Source: Achromobacter sp. Bel (GTDB taxonomy: Bacteria > Pseudomonadota > Gammaproteobacteria > Burkholderiales > Burkholderiaceae_B). Taken from it: a stretch of DNA of 64,000 nt. The translations under genes were made by a program, and so were the position numbers. Under the pieces are notes generated by a model, which had not been told where the DNA came from, searched no databases, and was given only the letters and a program-made list of their open reading frames with translations. The stretch spans positions 40,739 to 104,738 of the forward strand of contig NZ_JABBJN010000019.1 in NCBI RefSeq assembly GCF_012928505.1, read 5' to 3'. Shown here in pieces: positions 1-9,097 of the stretch (the first letter of the stretch is position 1; each line of letters opens with the position of its first letter).

Positions 1-757
1 TGCGGGCCTCTTCGATCTGCTTGGTGATCGCCGCGTCCAGGTCGGTGATCAGGCGCGACAGGCGCTGATCGTCGCGCCCCAGCTTGTTGGCTTCGGCGCG
101 CTGGGCGGCGATCTGCCCTTCCAGCTGCGCCAGCAGCGTGGCGCGCTCTTTCTGCTGGCCGACCAGGGCGGTCTTCTGCTCGGACGTTTCGGCCACGACT
201 TTTTCAATCTCGCCACGGCGCGCGTCGGCGCGCGTCTGCAAGGCGGCCAGGCGCTCGATATCGGCCCGCAACGCCTGCACGGCGTTGGCGCGGGCCTGGG
301 ACACGTAGTCCAGGTAGCCCAGGTTGCGGCCCAGCACCTGGGGATCGTCGCCGGACAGCAGGGCCGTCCAGGGCGACACGCCGCTGGTGTACTGGGTGCG
401 AAGCTGCTCGGCGAGTTCGGCGCGGCGCTTTGCCAGCACGGCCTCTTGCGCGCCGATCTGCTTTTCCAGGCCGGTCAGGTCAGCCTGCGCCTGGCGGTTG
501 GCATCGGCCAGCTCCCGCAAGCGCAGGTTGATCTTGGAAATCGAGGATTCCGACTGTTTGAGCGCGTCGGCCGCTTCCTTGCGGGCAGCCTCGCGGCCGT
601 CGATGTCCTTTTGCAGGTTCTCGATGCGGTCGCGCAAGGCGGCCTGCTGACGTTCGGCGTCGGACTGGCGTCCGGCAAGGTCGTTGGGCGCCGCCTGAGC
701 CGACAGCCCCCCACCGGCCAACATGACCGCCAACAACCACCCTGCCGTGCGACGCAT
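1..757 (-). CDS. envC: murein hydrolase activator EnvC, N-terminal part (cut by window edge)
   Basis: Reading leftward from the ATG at 757 gives an open frame that runs off the window. It starts with a signal peptide ending near AQA (residues 1-22), followed by about 230 residues of heptad-rich coiled coil (LRDRIENLQKDIDGREA and similar stretches). This is the layout of the periplasmic EnvC/NlpD-type activators, in which the coiled coil binds FtsEX and a C-terminal LytM (M23) domain, here outside the window, activates amidases for septum splitting. An AAGGA ribosome site lies upstream. The ATG is 7 nt past the gpmA stop, so the two genes form an operon. EnvC is inferred from the coiled coil plus the gpmA neighbour; the M23 domain cannot be seen. 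Confidence 0.8.
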   Translation of the reverse strand, partial: MRRTAGWLLAVMLAGGGLSAQAAPNDLAGRQSDAERQQAALRDRIENLQKDIDGREAARKEAADALKQSESSISKINLRLRELADANRQAQADLTGLEKQIGAQEAVLAKRRAELAEQLRTQYTSGVSPWTALLSGDDPQVLGRNLGYLDYVSQARANAVQALRADIERLAALQTRADARRGEIEKVVAETSEQKTALVGQQKERATLLAQLEGQIAAQRAEANKLGRDDQRLSRLITDLDAAITKQIEEAR

Positions 758-764
758 AAAAATA

Positions 765-1517
765 TCAGTCCTTCTTAGCCTTGCCTTGGGCCGCGACTGC
801 AGCCATGGCCGCCTCGATCTCGGCGGCATCGCCCAGATAATAGTGGCGGATGGGACGCAGGTCATCATCCAATTCGTAGACCAGCGGCTGGCCGGTCGGA
901 ATATTCAGGTTGACGATGTCGTCGTCCGACACATTGTCCAGGTGCTTGATCAGCGCGCGCAAGCTGTTGCCGTGGGCGGCGACCAGCACCTTGCGGCCGG
1001 CGCGGATGGCCGGGGCGATGGATTCGTTCCAGAACGGCAGCACGCGGGCCACGGTGTCCTTCAGGCACTCGGTAGCCGGCAGCTGGTCGGCAGGGATCTT
1101 GGCGTAGCGGCTGTCGAAACGCGGATGGCGCTCGTCGTCCAGCGAGAGCGGCTCCGGGGCGATGGCGTAGGCGCGGCGCCAGACCAGCACCTGCTCGTCG
1201 CCGTACTTGGCGGCGGTTTCGGCCTTGTTCAGGCCCTGCAGCGCGCCGTAGTGGCGTTCGTTCAGGCGCCAGTTCACACCCACCGGGGTGTACATGGCGT
1301 CCATGGCGTCCAGCGCGATCCACAGGGTGCGGATGGCGCGCTTGAGCACGGACGAATACGCCAGATCGAAGGTGTAACCCTCTTTCTTCAGCAATTCTCC
1401 GGCCTTGCGGGCCTGTTCGCGGCCGGTTTCGGTCAGGTCGACGTCGGTCCAGCCGGTGAAGCGGTTTTCCAGATTCCACTGGCTTTCGCCGTGGCGCATC
1501 AGAACAAGTTTATGCAT
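765..1517 (-). CDS. gpmA: 2,3-bisphosphoglycerate-dependent phosphoglycerate mutase
   Basis: A 250-residue protein that interconverts 3- and 2-phosphoglycerate in glycolysis and gluconeogenesis in the cytoplasm. The histidine-phosphatase RHG motif is at residues 8-10 with the phosphorylated His at 9. The second catalytic His is at 182 (AAHGNS) and the substrate loop ERHYG is at 87-91. Length and motifs match the dPGM family exactly. It is transcribed divergently from the rhodanese gene across about 180 bp and heads a short operon with envC. Confidence 0.97.
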   Translation of the reverse strand: MHKLVLMRHGESQWNLENRFTGWTDVDLTETGREQARKAGELLKKEGYTFDLAYSSVLKRAIRTLWIALDAMDAMYTPVGVNWRLNERHYGALQGLNKAETAAKYGDEQVLVWRRAYAIAPEPLSLDDERHPRFDSRYAKIPADQLPATECLKDTVARVLPFWNESIAPAIRAGRKVLVAAHGNSLRALIKHLDNVSDDDIVNLNIPTGQPLVYELDDDLRPIRHYYLGDAAEIEAAMAAVAAQGKAKKD

Positions 1518-1555
1518 GGTTTGGCACGCTTTCCGCGCGGGTTAAAGTTAGGGGA

Positions 1556-1583
1556 TGGTTAAAGAATGCGCTCATTTTATAAT
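1556..1583 (+). promoter_or_regulatory. candidate sigma-70 promoter for the rhodanese-grxC-secB run
   Basis: TGGTTA (1556-1561), a 16-nt spacer and a perfect TATAAT (1578-1583) lie in the AT-rich part of the gpmA/rhodanese divergent region. The -35 match is weak. The call is by eye. Confidence 0.4.
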
Positions 1584-1701
1584 TGAGTGATTTTGCCCTT
1601 GATTTTGCCCCGGCGCACCCGCCCATTTCCCTGGCGCGGCCCCTGAGGCGACGCCAAGGGTTCGCCCCTACCTGGCTTGTCGCCGTACTTCAGGATGCCC
1701 C

Positions 1702-2124
1702 GTGGATCTTCTGCAATTCTTGCTCGATAAAAACAACGTCTTCATCGTCGCCGTCGCCGTCATTTCCGGCGTGATGCTGGCCATCCCCGCGCTCCGCAAG
1801 GGGCGCAGCGGCTCGGCCGTCAGCACCGGCGAGGCCATCCAGATGGTCAACCAGCGCAATGCCGTCTGGGTCGACGTGCGTCCCGCCGAGCAGTTCCAGG
1901 CCGGCCATATCGCCCAGGCTCGCAACGTGCCGGCAGCCGACATCGAACAAAAGGCCGCGTCGCTGCCCAAGAACAAGCCGCTGGTCGTGGTTTGCGACAA
2001 TGGACGCGATTCCGCCCGCGCCGCCGCCAAGCTGCGCGCGCAAGGTTTCACCGACGTGGTGCCGCTCGATGGCGGCATGCGCGCATGGTCGGCCGCCAGC
2101 CTGCCGGTTACCCAGAAGGGTTGA
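1702..2124 (+). CDS. membrane-anchored rhodanese-like sulfurtransferase
   Basis: A 140-residue protein beginning at a GTG codon. One hydrophobic segment (about residues 12-30) precedes a single rhodanese domain (40-140). The active-site loop is CDNGRDS with the persulfide Cys at 98, and the domain contains the DVRPAEQF motif near 58. The family moves sulfane sulfur or handles redox stress. The arrangement rhodanese-grxC-secB-gpsA is a common proteobacterial cluster (the YibN position in E. coli), which supports a thiol or oxidative-stress role at the inner membrane. The substrate is unknown. Confidence 0.9.
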   Translation: MDLLQFLLDKNNVFIVAVAVISGVMLAIPALRKGRSGSAVSTGEAIQMVNQRNAVWVDVRPAEQFQAGHIAQARNVPAADIEQKAASLPKNKPLVVVCDNGRDSARAAAKLRAQGFTDVVPLDGGMRAWSAASLPVTQKG

Positions 2125-2172
2125 ACCGGGGCGCCCGTCCCCTTCTTTCAAACCCGAATCGCAGGAGCGCCT

Positions 2173-2430
2173 ATGAATAAAGTCGTCATGTACAGCAAGG
2201 ACTATTGCCCTTATTGCGCCCGCGCCAAGGCGCTGCTCGAGCAACGCGGCGTGGCCGACCTGGAGATCATCCAGATCGACCGGGATCCGTCCCAGCGCGA
2301 TGTCATGATCGAACGTACCGGCCGGCGCACCGTGCCGCAGATCTTCATCGGCGATACCCATGTCGGCGGTTGCGACGACTTGATGGCCCTGGACCGCTCG
2401 GGAGGCCTCGCCCCCTTGCTCAACGGCTAA
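2173..2430 (+). CDS. grxC: glutaredoxin 3
   Basis: An 85-residue dithiol glutaredoxin, a glutathione-dependent disulfide reductase of the cytoplasm. The CPYC active site is at residues 12-15, the cis-proline TVPQIF motif is near 54-59, and the glycine pair GG near 67 contributes to glutathione binding. A GGAG-like ribosome site (CAGGAGCGCCT) precedes the ATG. It lies 48 nt after the rhodanese gene and 40 nt before secB, probably in one transcript. Confidence 0.96.
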   Translation: MNKVVMYSKDYCPYCARAKALLEQRGVADLEIIQIDRDPSQRDVMIERTGRRTVPQIFIGDTHVGGCDDLMALDRSGGLAPLLNG

Positions 2431-2470
2431 TCGCCCTTACTTTTGCCCCCTCCCACCAACGGAAACACTC

Positions 2471-3016
2471 ATGGCTGATCAAGACCAAAACACCCAGCAA
2501 GAAGGCGGCAACGACGCGCCCTCGTTCAATCTGCAACGCGTCTACCTGAAAGACCTTTCGCTGGAAATGCCGAACGCGCCCCACGTCTTCCTGGAGCAAG
2601 AAGCGCCCCAGGTCGAAGTGAGCATCACCGTGGGCGGCCAGCGTCTGGCTGAAACCGTGTTCGAAACCACGGTCACCGTCACCGTCACCACCCGCATCAG
2701 CGACAAGGTCGTGTACCTGGTCGAAGGCACGCAAGCCGGCATCTTCGAAGCCGCCAACATCCCGGAAGAGCAGCTGGATCCGCTGCTGGGCATCGTCTGC
2801 CCGACGATGCTGTACCCGTACCTGCGCGCCAACATCGCCGATGCGATCACCCGCACCTCGATGCCGCCGCTGCACCTGACCGAAGTCAACTTCCAGGCCC
2901 TGTACGAACAGCGCCTGGCCGAACTGCAGCAGCAGCAAGGCGCCGCTAACGGCAATGGCAACAGCAACGGCAGCGACTCGGGCATCATCCTGCCCCCCAG
3001 CGCCACCCGCCAGTAA
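2471..3016 (+). CDS. secB: protein-export chaperone SecB
   Basis: A 181-residue tetrameric chaperone that holds preproteins unfolded and delivers them to SecA. The conserved core (about 18-150) includes the [13 protein letters not shown] segment, the Thr/Val strand at about residues 66-77 and the [10 protein letters not shown] region. It is longer than the usual 155 residues because of a C-terminal tail rich in Gln, Asn, Gly and Ser (about 151-181). The tail lacks the obvious basic character of SecA-binding tails. Clustered with grxC and gpsA as in E. coli. Confidence 0.96.
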   Translation: MADQDQNTQQEGGNDAPSFNLQRVYLKDLSLEMPNAPHVFLEQEAPQVEVSITVGGQRLAETVFETTVTVTVTTRISDKVVYLVEGTQAGIFEAANIPEEQLDPLLGIVCPTMLYPYLRANIADAITRTSMPPLHLTEVNFQALYEQRLAELQQQQGAANGNGNSNGSDSGIILPPSATRQ

Positions 3017-3031
3017 GCTCGCCGCGCCCCG

Positions 3032-4114
3032 ATGAACAATCCCACAGAGCCGCGCCTGCGCGTCGCCGTCCTGGGTGCGGGAAGTTGGGGCACCGCGCTG
3101 GCGGCGGCCTCCAGCCGCCGCCACGCCACCCTGCTTTGGGCGCGCGACGCCGCGCAGGCTGCCAGCATGGCCGCCACGCACGAGAACGCGCGCTATCTGC
3201 CCGGCATTCCCCTGCCGCCGGCACTGAATATCTCCTCCGATCTCGACGCCACGCTGCGCAGCCTGCAAGACCAAGGCGCGCGCCGCCTGATCGTGCTGGG
3301 CGTGCCCGTGGCCGGGCTGACCGCCATTTGCGGCGAACTGTCGCGCCGGCTGCCCGCCTTGGGATTGCAGGACACCCCTATCGTCTGGACGTGCAAGGGC
3401 TTTGAAGCCGACACGGCCAGGCTGCCCCACGAAATCATGCGCGAGGCCCTGCCCGGCGCGGTCGGCGGCGCGCTGTCCGGCCCCTCATTCGCCCGCGAAG
3501 TCGCCCAGGGCCTGCCGGTGGCCCTGACGGTCGCCAGCACCAGCGCCGCCTTGCGCGACGCCACCACCGCCGCCTTCCATGGCGCCGCGCTGCGCGTCTA
3601 CGCCAGCTCTGACCTGGTGGGCGTGGAAGTGGGCGGCGCCTTGAAGAACGTGATCGCGGTCGCCTGCGGCATCGGCGACGGACTGGCGCTGGGCACCAAT
3701 GCCCGCGCCGCGCTGATCACCCGCGGCCTGGCCGAAATGACGCGCTTCGGCGTGGCGCTGGGCGCCCGCGCCGAGACCTTCGCCGGGTTGACCGGCCTGG
3801 GCGACCTGGTGCTGACCGCCACGGGCGAACTGTCGCGCAACCGCCGCGTGGGCCTGGAGATCGGCGCCGGCCGCAAGCTCGCCGACATCCTGGCCAGCGG
3901 CATCACGGCCGAAGGCGTGCGTTGCGCGCGTGCCGCCCTGGACCGGGCCCGCGCCATCAATGTCGAATTGCCCATCACTGAAGCCGTCTGCGCCGTGCTG
4001 TTCGACGGCGTGGCGCCCATGACCGCGGTGTCCGCCCTGCTGGCACGCGATGCGCGCGACGAAAGCGCGGACGCGGGCGGCCCGCTGGACCCGTCGCTGG
4101 GCGGCCATCTCTGA
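3032..4114 (+). CDS. gpsA: NAD(P)-dependent glycerol-3-phosphate dehydrogenase
   Basis: A 360-residue enzyme that reduces dihydroxyacetone phosphate to sn-glycerol 3-phosphate for phospholipid synthesis. The N-terminal Rossmann motif GAGSWG is at 15-20. SGPSFA at 149-154 and the catalytic lysine K205 in GGALKNV are conserved. Length is slightly above the E. coli enzyme (339), with short extensions at both ends. The gene starts 15 nt after the secB stop, so the two are likely co-transcribed. Confidence 0.96.
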   Translation: MNNPTEPRLRVAVLGAGSWGTALAAASSRRHATLLWARDAAQAASMAATHENARYLPGIPLPPALNISSDLDATLRSLQDQGARRLIVLGVPVAGLTAICGELSRRLPALGLQDTPIVWTCKGFEADTARLPHEIMREALPGAVGGALSGPSFAREVAQGLPVALTVASTSAALRDATTAAFHGAALRVYASSDLVGVEVGGALKNVIAVACGIGDGLALGTNARAALITRGLAEMTRFGVALGARAETFAGLTGLGDLVLTATGELSRNRRVGLEIGAGRKLADILASGITAEGVRCARAALDRARAINVELPITEAVCAVLFDGVAPMTAVSALLARDARDESADAGGPLDPSLGGHL

Positions 4115-4164
4115 CTCCCCCCCAACAACAAGACACCCGCACCGATTCCGAGGAGACATCCTTC

Positions 4165-5157
4165 ATGACGCAAACCCGCAAACTCCGGGTCGGCCCGCTT
4201 CTGCGCGGCCTGTGCCTCAGCCTGGCAGCCGTGTTGCCGGCCGCCGCCCATGCCGACTGGCCCGACCATCCCATCCACATGGTCGTGCCCTTCCCGCCCG
4301 GATCGTCCCCCGACATCCTGGCGCGCACGATCTCGGAACCGCTGTCGCAGGCGCTGGGCCAGCCGATCGTCATCGACAACAAGCCGGGTGCGGGCGGCAA
4401 CATCGGCACGCGCATCGTGTCGCAGGCCAAGCCCGACGGCTACACGCTGCTCTATACGATCAACGGGCCGCTGGTCACGGCGCCGACGCTGTACAAGAAG
4501 ACGCTGGGCTACGACCCGCTTGCCGATCTGGCCCCCGTCACGTTGGTGGGCACCAGCCCCAACGTGCTGGTCGTGCCGGGCAGCCTGAAGGTCGATAACG
4601 TCCAGGACTTCGTCAAACTGGTCAAAGGCCGCGGCAATTCGCTGAACTACGGTTCCGTTGGCCCCGGCAGTTCGGCCCACCTGGCGATGGAGATGTTCAA
4701 GGAAAGCGCCGGCGTGGACCTGGCGCACATCCCCTACTCCGGATTCCCGCAAGTCATTACCGCCATCATCGGCGGCGACGTGCAGGCCGGCTTCATGGTG
4801 CCGGCGATTGCGGTGCCGCAAGCCCGCGACGGCAAGGTCAAGCTGCTGGCGGTGACCAGCCTGCAACCCAGCGAGGCGCTGCCGGGCATCCCGACGATGG
4901 CCTCGCAAGGCTATCCCAACTTCGAAGCCATTTCGTGGAATGCCGTGCTGGTTCCCGCCGGCACGCCGACGCCGATCATCGAACGGCTGAACAGCGAACT
5001 GGCCCGCATCATCGACAGCGAGGCCGTGCGCAAGCAGCTGGCCTTGCAATACTTCACCCCCGCGGCATCCACGCCGGAAGCCCTGACCGCCCGCATCAAG
5101 AACGAAAAGGCGCGCTGGGACCAGGTGATCGAGAAGCTGAAGCTGTCGCTGGATTAA
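4165..5157 (+). CDS. Bug-family tripartite tricarboxylate transporter substrate-binding protein
   Basis: A 330-residue periplasmic receptor with a signal peptide cut near AHA/DW (residue 30). It carries the family strand (VVPFPPGSSPD), the NKPGAGGNIG ligand loop and the KPDGYTLL motif. Bug (TctC-like) proteins bind carboxylates and other small ligands. They are massively amplified in Bordetella and Achromobacter, mostly without adjacent TctA/TctB membrane subunits, as here. A GAGGAGAC ribosome site precedes the ATG. The ligand cannot be told from sequence. Confidence 0.93.
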   Translation: MTQTRKLRVGPLLRGLCLSLAAVLPAAAHADWPDHPIHMVVPFPPGSSPDILARTISEPLSQALGQPIVIDNKPGAGGNIGTRIVSQAKPDGYTLLYTINGPLVTAPTLYKKTLGYDPLADLAPVTLVGTSPNVLVVPGSLKVDNVQDFVKLVKGRGNSLNYGSVGPGSSAHLAMEMFKESAGVDLAHIPYSGFPQVITAIIGGDVQAGFMVPAIAVPQARDGKVKLLAVTSLQPSEALPGIPTMASQGYPNFEAISWNAVLVPAGTPTPIIERLNSELARIIDSEAVRKQLALQYFTPAASTPEALTARIKNEKARWDQVIEKLKLSLD

Positions 5158-5162
5158 GCGTC

Positions 5163-5633
5163 CTACACGCCGCCTTCGAAGCCTTGCTGGCGCCAGGCTT
5201 CGAACACCGTCACCGCGACCGCATTGGACAGGTTCAGGCTGCGCTGGCCCGCGCGCATCGGCAGCCGCAGGCGCTGCTGGGGCGCGAACATCGCTTGATG
5301 CTCCGCCGACAGCCCGGCCGTTTCGCGGCCGAACACGAACACGTCGCCCGGTTTGAAACCGATATCCGCCACACTGCGCTGCGCCTGCGTGGTCAGCGCG
5401 TAGATGCTCGAGGCGTCGGCGCCGGTGTCGTCCAGCGCCTCTTGCAGCGTGTCATGCACGCGCACGGGCTGCCACTCGTGATAGTCCAGGCCGGCGCGGC
5501 GCATGCGCGCGTCGTCCAGTTCAAAACCCAAAGGGCGCACCAGATGCAGTTGCGCGCCGGTATTGGCGCATAGCCGGATGGCGTTGCCGGTATTGGGGGG
5601 AATCTCGGGGCAGACGAGGATGACGTGAAACAT
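5163..5633 (-). CDS. trmL: tRNA (cytidine/uridine-2'-O)-methyltransferase TrmL
   Basis: A SpoU-family knotted methyltransferase that 2'-O-methylates the wobble base (position 34) of some tRNA-Leu. Starting at the ATG at 5633 gives 156 residues, the size of E. coli TrmL; an upstream in-frame TTG at 5666 would add 11 basic residues and is less likely. The conserved motifs are NTGNAIRLC, FGRETAGLS and the C-terminal SLNLSNAVAV. It ends 5 bp from the convergent Bug gene and follows comF on the same strand. Confidence 0.93.
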   Translation of the reverse strand: MFHVILVCPEIPPNTGNAIRLCANTGAQLHLVRPLGFELDDARMRRAGLDYHEWQPVRVHDTLQEALDDTGADASSIYALTTQAQRSVADIGFKPGDVFVFGRETAGLSAEHQAMFAPQQRLRLPMRAGQRSLNLSNAVAVTVFEAWRQQGFEGGV

Positions 5634-5770
5634 GGCGGATAGGGACCAAGGACGGCGACGGCGCAAGATTGGCCGGGCAGCCGAATTGTCGCCGATTTGC
5701 CGTCGGGACGCCCTGCCCCCCGCCCGATCCCTGGCTCTTCAGCCCCTCGTCCCATAGCCATCGCCTTGTC

Positions 5771-6517
5771 TCAGGGCGTGCGCGCGGCCACCAGGATCGT
5801 CACGCTAGCCGCACCTGCCGCCAGCAAGGCGATTGCGGCCGCCTGGACCGTGCTGCCCGTGGTCATGACGTCGTCCACCACCGCCACGTGACGCCCGCGG
5901 ACCTGGGGCGCCCCCGCGAACAGGCCCATCGCGCCGATCTGGCGGGCGCGTCGCCCCAGCGATGTCTGGCGGGGCGTTTCGCGAAGCCGCCGCAGCGCCC
6001 CGCGCGCCAGGGGTAGCGCCAGCTCGGCTGCCAGGCTCCGGGCGATTTCACCGGCCGGGTTCATGCCGCGCAGGCGCAGCGACGCACGGCCGGCGGGCAC
6101 GGGCACCAGCAGGGCGTCCGCAGGCAGCCCGCCGCCACGCCGGACCTCGGCGGCCAGCAGCCGCGCCAGGACCGGCCCCATGCTCAGGCGCAGCCGGATC
6201 TTGAGCATCTGGATCAGGGCATCGGCGGGCGGCGCGTACTCGAAGGCCGCGAAGGTGCGTACGTAGGCCCGCGGCGCCCCCAGGCAGGCGGGGCACGTCG
6301 ACGCGGTGGCGGGCAACCGCAGCGCACAGCAAGGACACCGGGGCCGGCCACGGGGCAAGGCGGTGATGTCGGCTTCGCAGCCGCCGCACAGCCGCGCGCC
6401 CGCCACTCGCGCGCCGCATAACGGGCAATCGCAACCGATCCGGGACCACAGCCGCCGCCCCATGCCTTGTAGGGGCAATCGGGCCCGGCCGCCGGGATGC
6501 GCAATAATGTGTGCCAT
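5771..6517 (-). CDS. ComF family phosphoribosyltransferase-like protein
   Basis: A 248-residue ComF-type protein, linked to uptake and processing of DNA in competent bacteria. The N-terminal part has four paired-cysteine motifs (CPLC, CGGC, CPCC, CPAC), forming one or two zinc knuckles, and the C-terminal half carries the PRPP loop VVDDVMTTGST. The gene is divergent from the BioC-like gene over 51 bp, a common pairing in betaproteobacteria. dprA, another DNA-uptake gene, lies elsewhere in this window. Confidence 0.9.
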   Translation of the reverse strand: MAHIIAHPGGRARLPLQGMGRRLWSRIGCDCPLCGARVAGARLCGGCEADITALPRGRPRCPCCALRLPATASTCPACLGAPRAYVRTFAAFEYAPPADALIQMLKIRLRLSMGPVLARLLAAEVRRGGGLPADALLVPVPAGRASLRLRGMNPAGEIARSLAAELALPLARGALRRLRETPRQTSLGRRARQIGAMGLFAGAPQVRGRHVAVVDDVMTTGSTVQAAAIALLAAGAASVTILVAARTP

Positions 6518-6568
6518 CCCTCATGAAATCATGTTCCGCCCCGCGGCGAAGACGCGGGCGCGACCGAA

Positions 6569-7504
6569 ATGTCCCTGCCAGAATCCGTACCGCTTCCCTC
6601 CCTTCCTCTCGTCAGTGCCGACGTGCCCCGGCAGTTCGCCCGCCGCGGCGACTTGTCCGATGCGCAATTCCTCTATGGGGAAGTGGCCCGCCGCATGCTC
6701 GGCCGCCTGCAGTACATCCGCGTGCAGCCTCAGGCGATGCTGGACGCGGGCTGCGGCGCAGGCGACAACCTGCCGCTGCTGCGCGAGCGCTATCCGGATG
6801 CCGCCTATACCGGACTGGATAACTGCGACCCGCTGCTGGAGCGGGCCCGCAAGCGCCATGCGCCCGCCGGCCTGGGCGCCTGGATCGGCAAGCTGGCCCG
6901 CCGCGGCCCGTCGGCCCCCGCTTTCATCAACGCCGACCTGGCGGATACCGGCCTGGCCCCCGAATCGCTGGAACTGGTGTGGTCGAACCTGGCCATGCAC
7001 TGGCACCGGACCCCGCACGCAGTGCTGGCCGAATGGCGTCGCATTCTGAAAGTGGGCGGCCTGGCGATGTTCTCCTGTCTGGGACCTGCCACCCTGCGCG
7101 AACTGCGCCAGGCGTTGACCGATGCCGGCCTTGCGACCGCCACACCGTCCTTCGTGGACATGCATGACTTCGGCGATCTGCTGGTGGAAAACGGCTTTGC
7201 GGACCCGGTCATGGACCAGGAACTGCTGACCCTGACCTACCGCAGCCCCGAAAAGCTGCTGCAGGATGTCCGTGCATTGGGCGGGAATCCCGCCGAGGGC
7301 CGCCGAGGCGGGCTGGTCGGACGCGACTGGCGCGACCGCCTCTGCGCCGCGCTGGAAGCGCAACGCCGGCCCGACGGCCTGATCGCCTTGAGTATCGAAG
7401 TGGCCTATGGCCACGCCTGGCGTGCCGCCACGCACCGCACGGTGGCCGGGGAGACCCGGCTGTCGGTCAGCGCGATTGGCGGCCGGCACCGCGGAACCCC
7501 GTGA
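6569..7504 (+). CDS. BioC-like class I SAM methyltransferase
   Basis: A 311-residue methyltransferase. Motif I LDAGCGAGDN is at 58-67, an acidic residue follows in TGLDNCDP, and the downstream SNLAMHWH segment is typical of the malonyl-ACP O-methyltransferase (BioC) and NDUFAF5 group. BioC methylates malonyl-ACP to start biotin synthesis. There is no other biotin gene nearby, so the substrate is inferred from family and position beside comF. The C-terminal part is longer than E. coli BioC (251). Confidence 0.75.
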   Translation: MSLPESVPLPSLPLVSADVPRQFARRGDLSDAQFLYGEVARRMLGRLQYIRVQPQAMLDAGCGAGDNLPLLRERYPDAAYTGLDNCDPLLERARKRHAPAGLGAWIGKLARRGPSAPAFINADLADTGLAPESLELVWSNLAMHWHRTPHAVLAEWRRILKVGGLAMFSCLGPATLRELRQALTDAGLATATPSFVDMHDFGDLLVENGFADPVMDQELLTLTYRSPEKLLQDVRALGGNPAEGRRGGLVGRDWRDRLCAALEAQRRPDGLIALSIEVAYGHAWRAATHRTVAGETRLSVSAIGGRHRGTP

Positions 7505-7528
7505 ACCGGGGCCTCGCCACGGGGCCGC

Positions 7529-8770
7529 TTAGTGCAGGCGTTCCGGCAAGGGCACGCTGACCCCGGGTTCAGACGCCGACAAGGGCTGCATGGGCTCTGA
7601 GTTGGCGCGGATGCGCCGGCGCAGCACGGCCGTAGGCTCCGCCGGGGCAGCCCCGGCCGGCTCGCCACGCCAGGTGTGCGTCATGGCGTCCACCACCAGC
7701 GGCAAATCGCGCAGGCGATGGAACTGGCTGCGCAGCCAGCGGGCATCGTTGCCGCTGCGCATGGCTTCGTCGCGCAGGGTGGCGATCATGTCGCCCGTGC
7801 CCAGTTCTTCCGCCACAGGCATCAGCCGCTGGAACAACGCGCGCAGATGGTCCATCAGGCGCAGGCGCTGGCCTTCCGGCGTGACGTAGCTGCCCTGAAG
7901 GCCGAAACGGCAGGCCTGGAAGTGGTTGGTACGGTAAGACAGCCAGGCGTTGTCGCTGGGGTCGTCCTCGCGCATCAGCAAGACCGCCAAGGCCTGGGCG
8001 AAGGCCGCGATCTGGCAGGCGCGCTCGACCGTCAACGGCGTATCGCACACGCGGATCTCCACCGTGCCGAATTCCGGCTTCGGGCGGATGTCCCAGTACA
8101 GGTCTTTGATGCTCTCGGCCACGCCATAGGCGCGCAGTTGCGACAGGTGCGCCTCGAACTGGTACCAGTCCTTGACCTCGGGCGGCATATGGCCAGCCAG
8201 CGGGAAGCTGTTCACCGCATTCAGGCGCGAGCACGAAAACAGGGTATCGACACCCTCGCAATACGGGGACGAGGCCGACAACGCGATGAAGTGCGGCACA
8301 TACGGGGACAGGCGACGCAACAGTTTGATAGAGTCGTCGCCGCTTTTCACACCCAGGTGGATGTGCTGACCGAAAACCGTAAATTGACGCGCCAGGTAAC
8401 CGTACATTTCGGCCAGGTACTGGAAGCGCGGCGTATCCGAGATGGAGCGCTCTTGCCAGCGCATGAAGGGATGGGCGCCGCCGCCGGCAACCGCCACGCC
8501 GACTGCGTCGGCCGCTTCCACCAGGGCGTCGCGCATTTCGCGCATTTCGGCCAAGAGGCCCATGGGGTGCTCATGCACCGAGGAATTCAGTTCGATCATG
8601 GACCGCGTGATTTCCGGTTTAACGCGGTCGGCAATGGGATGGTTGGCCATTTGGGCCAGCAGCTCGTCAGAGGCTGCGGTCAAATCAAAACTACGGGGGT
8701 CGATCAGTTGCAGCTCGAGTTCGATGCCCAAGGTGTTGGGGGCCGACGAAATGAACGGGATCTGTTCCAT
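7529..8770 (-). CDS. ybdK: YbdK-type carboxylate-amine ligase (glutamate-cysteine ligase family 2)
   Basis: A 413-residue GCS2 family protein beginning with the [10 protein letters not shown] motif. It contains the family's HPFMRW and HIHLGV segments and the [15 protein letters not shown] region. E. coli YbdK shows weak gamma-glutamylcysteine synthetase activity; the physiological substrate is unsettled. A good AAAGGAG site lies 6 nt before the ATG. It stands alone, convergent with the BioC-like gene. Confidence 0.93.
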   Translation of the reverse strand: MEQIPFISSAPNTLGIELELQLIDPRSFDLTAASDELLAQMANHPIADRVKPEITRSMIELNSSVHEHPMGLLAEMREMRDALVEAADAVGVAVAGGGAHPFMRWQERSISDTPRFQYLAEMYGYLARQFTVFGQHIHLGVKSGDDSIKLLRRLSPYVPHFIALSASSPYCEGVDTLFSCSRLNAVNSFPLAGHMPPEVKDWYQFEAHLSQLRAYGVAESIKDLYWDIRPKPEFGTVEIRVCDTPLTVERACQIAAFAQALAVLLMREDDPSDNAWLSYRTNHFQACRFGLQGSYVTPEGQRLRLMDHLRALFQRLMPVAEELGTGDMIATLRDEAMRSGNDARWLRSQFHRLRDLPLVVDAMTHTWRGEPAGAAPAEPTAVLRRRIRANSEPMQPLSASEPGVSVPLPERLH

Positions 8771-9097
8771 CTCGGACTCCTTTGAATGTTTGATGAGGGA
8801 CGCACCGTTCGACCTTGAAGCCCGGCAACTTCCCGGGGGGCACTAGACGGCGACTTGTGAACGCATGATAGCCGCAGGTTTGTGGCAAAACGATTGAAAA
8901 TCGTGACATTTGTGTGCAACATCGCGATGCAATCGGTTTTACCCTCTGAAGCGCGGTGAGCAAGCGCTCACAACATAGAAATGGCGCGGGTTGCGGGCCG
9001 ATGGCGGCCGGAATCGCAGTGGGGAAGCGGTTTTCGAGACCGGGTGGGATAACCCTGATTCGGGTTATCCCTGATGAAATTCCGGGCCCGGTGGCCC
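8771..9097. other. 327-bp region between ybdK and trkH
   Basis: I see no gene here. It holds the ybdK upstream region: an ACGATT/AATCGT inverted repeat with a 3-nt loop at 8890-8904, a CATCGCGATG palindrome at 8920-8929, and on the minus strand a weak TATCAT -10 candidate near 8864. At its right end is the strong hairpin at 9046-9071 behind trkH. Confidence 0.5.
9046..9071 (-). terminator. 10-bp perfect hairpin downstream of trkH
   Basis: GGGATAACCC (9046-9055), a 6-nt loop and GGGTTATCCC (9062-9071) form a perfect 10-bp stem 27 nt past the trkH stop. No T-run follows on either strand, so it may be a Rho-associated 3' end or a stability element rather than a classic intrinsic terminator. Confidence 0.5.

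Noticed and set aside
723..1562. 279-codon frame antisense to gpmA
   Set aside because: Low-complexity translation, full overlap with an unambiguous enzyme gene and no ribosome site.
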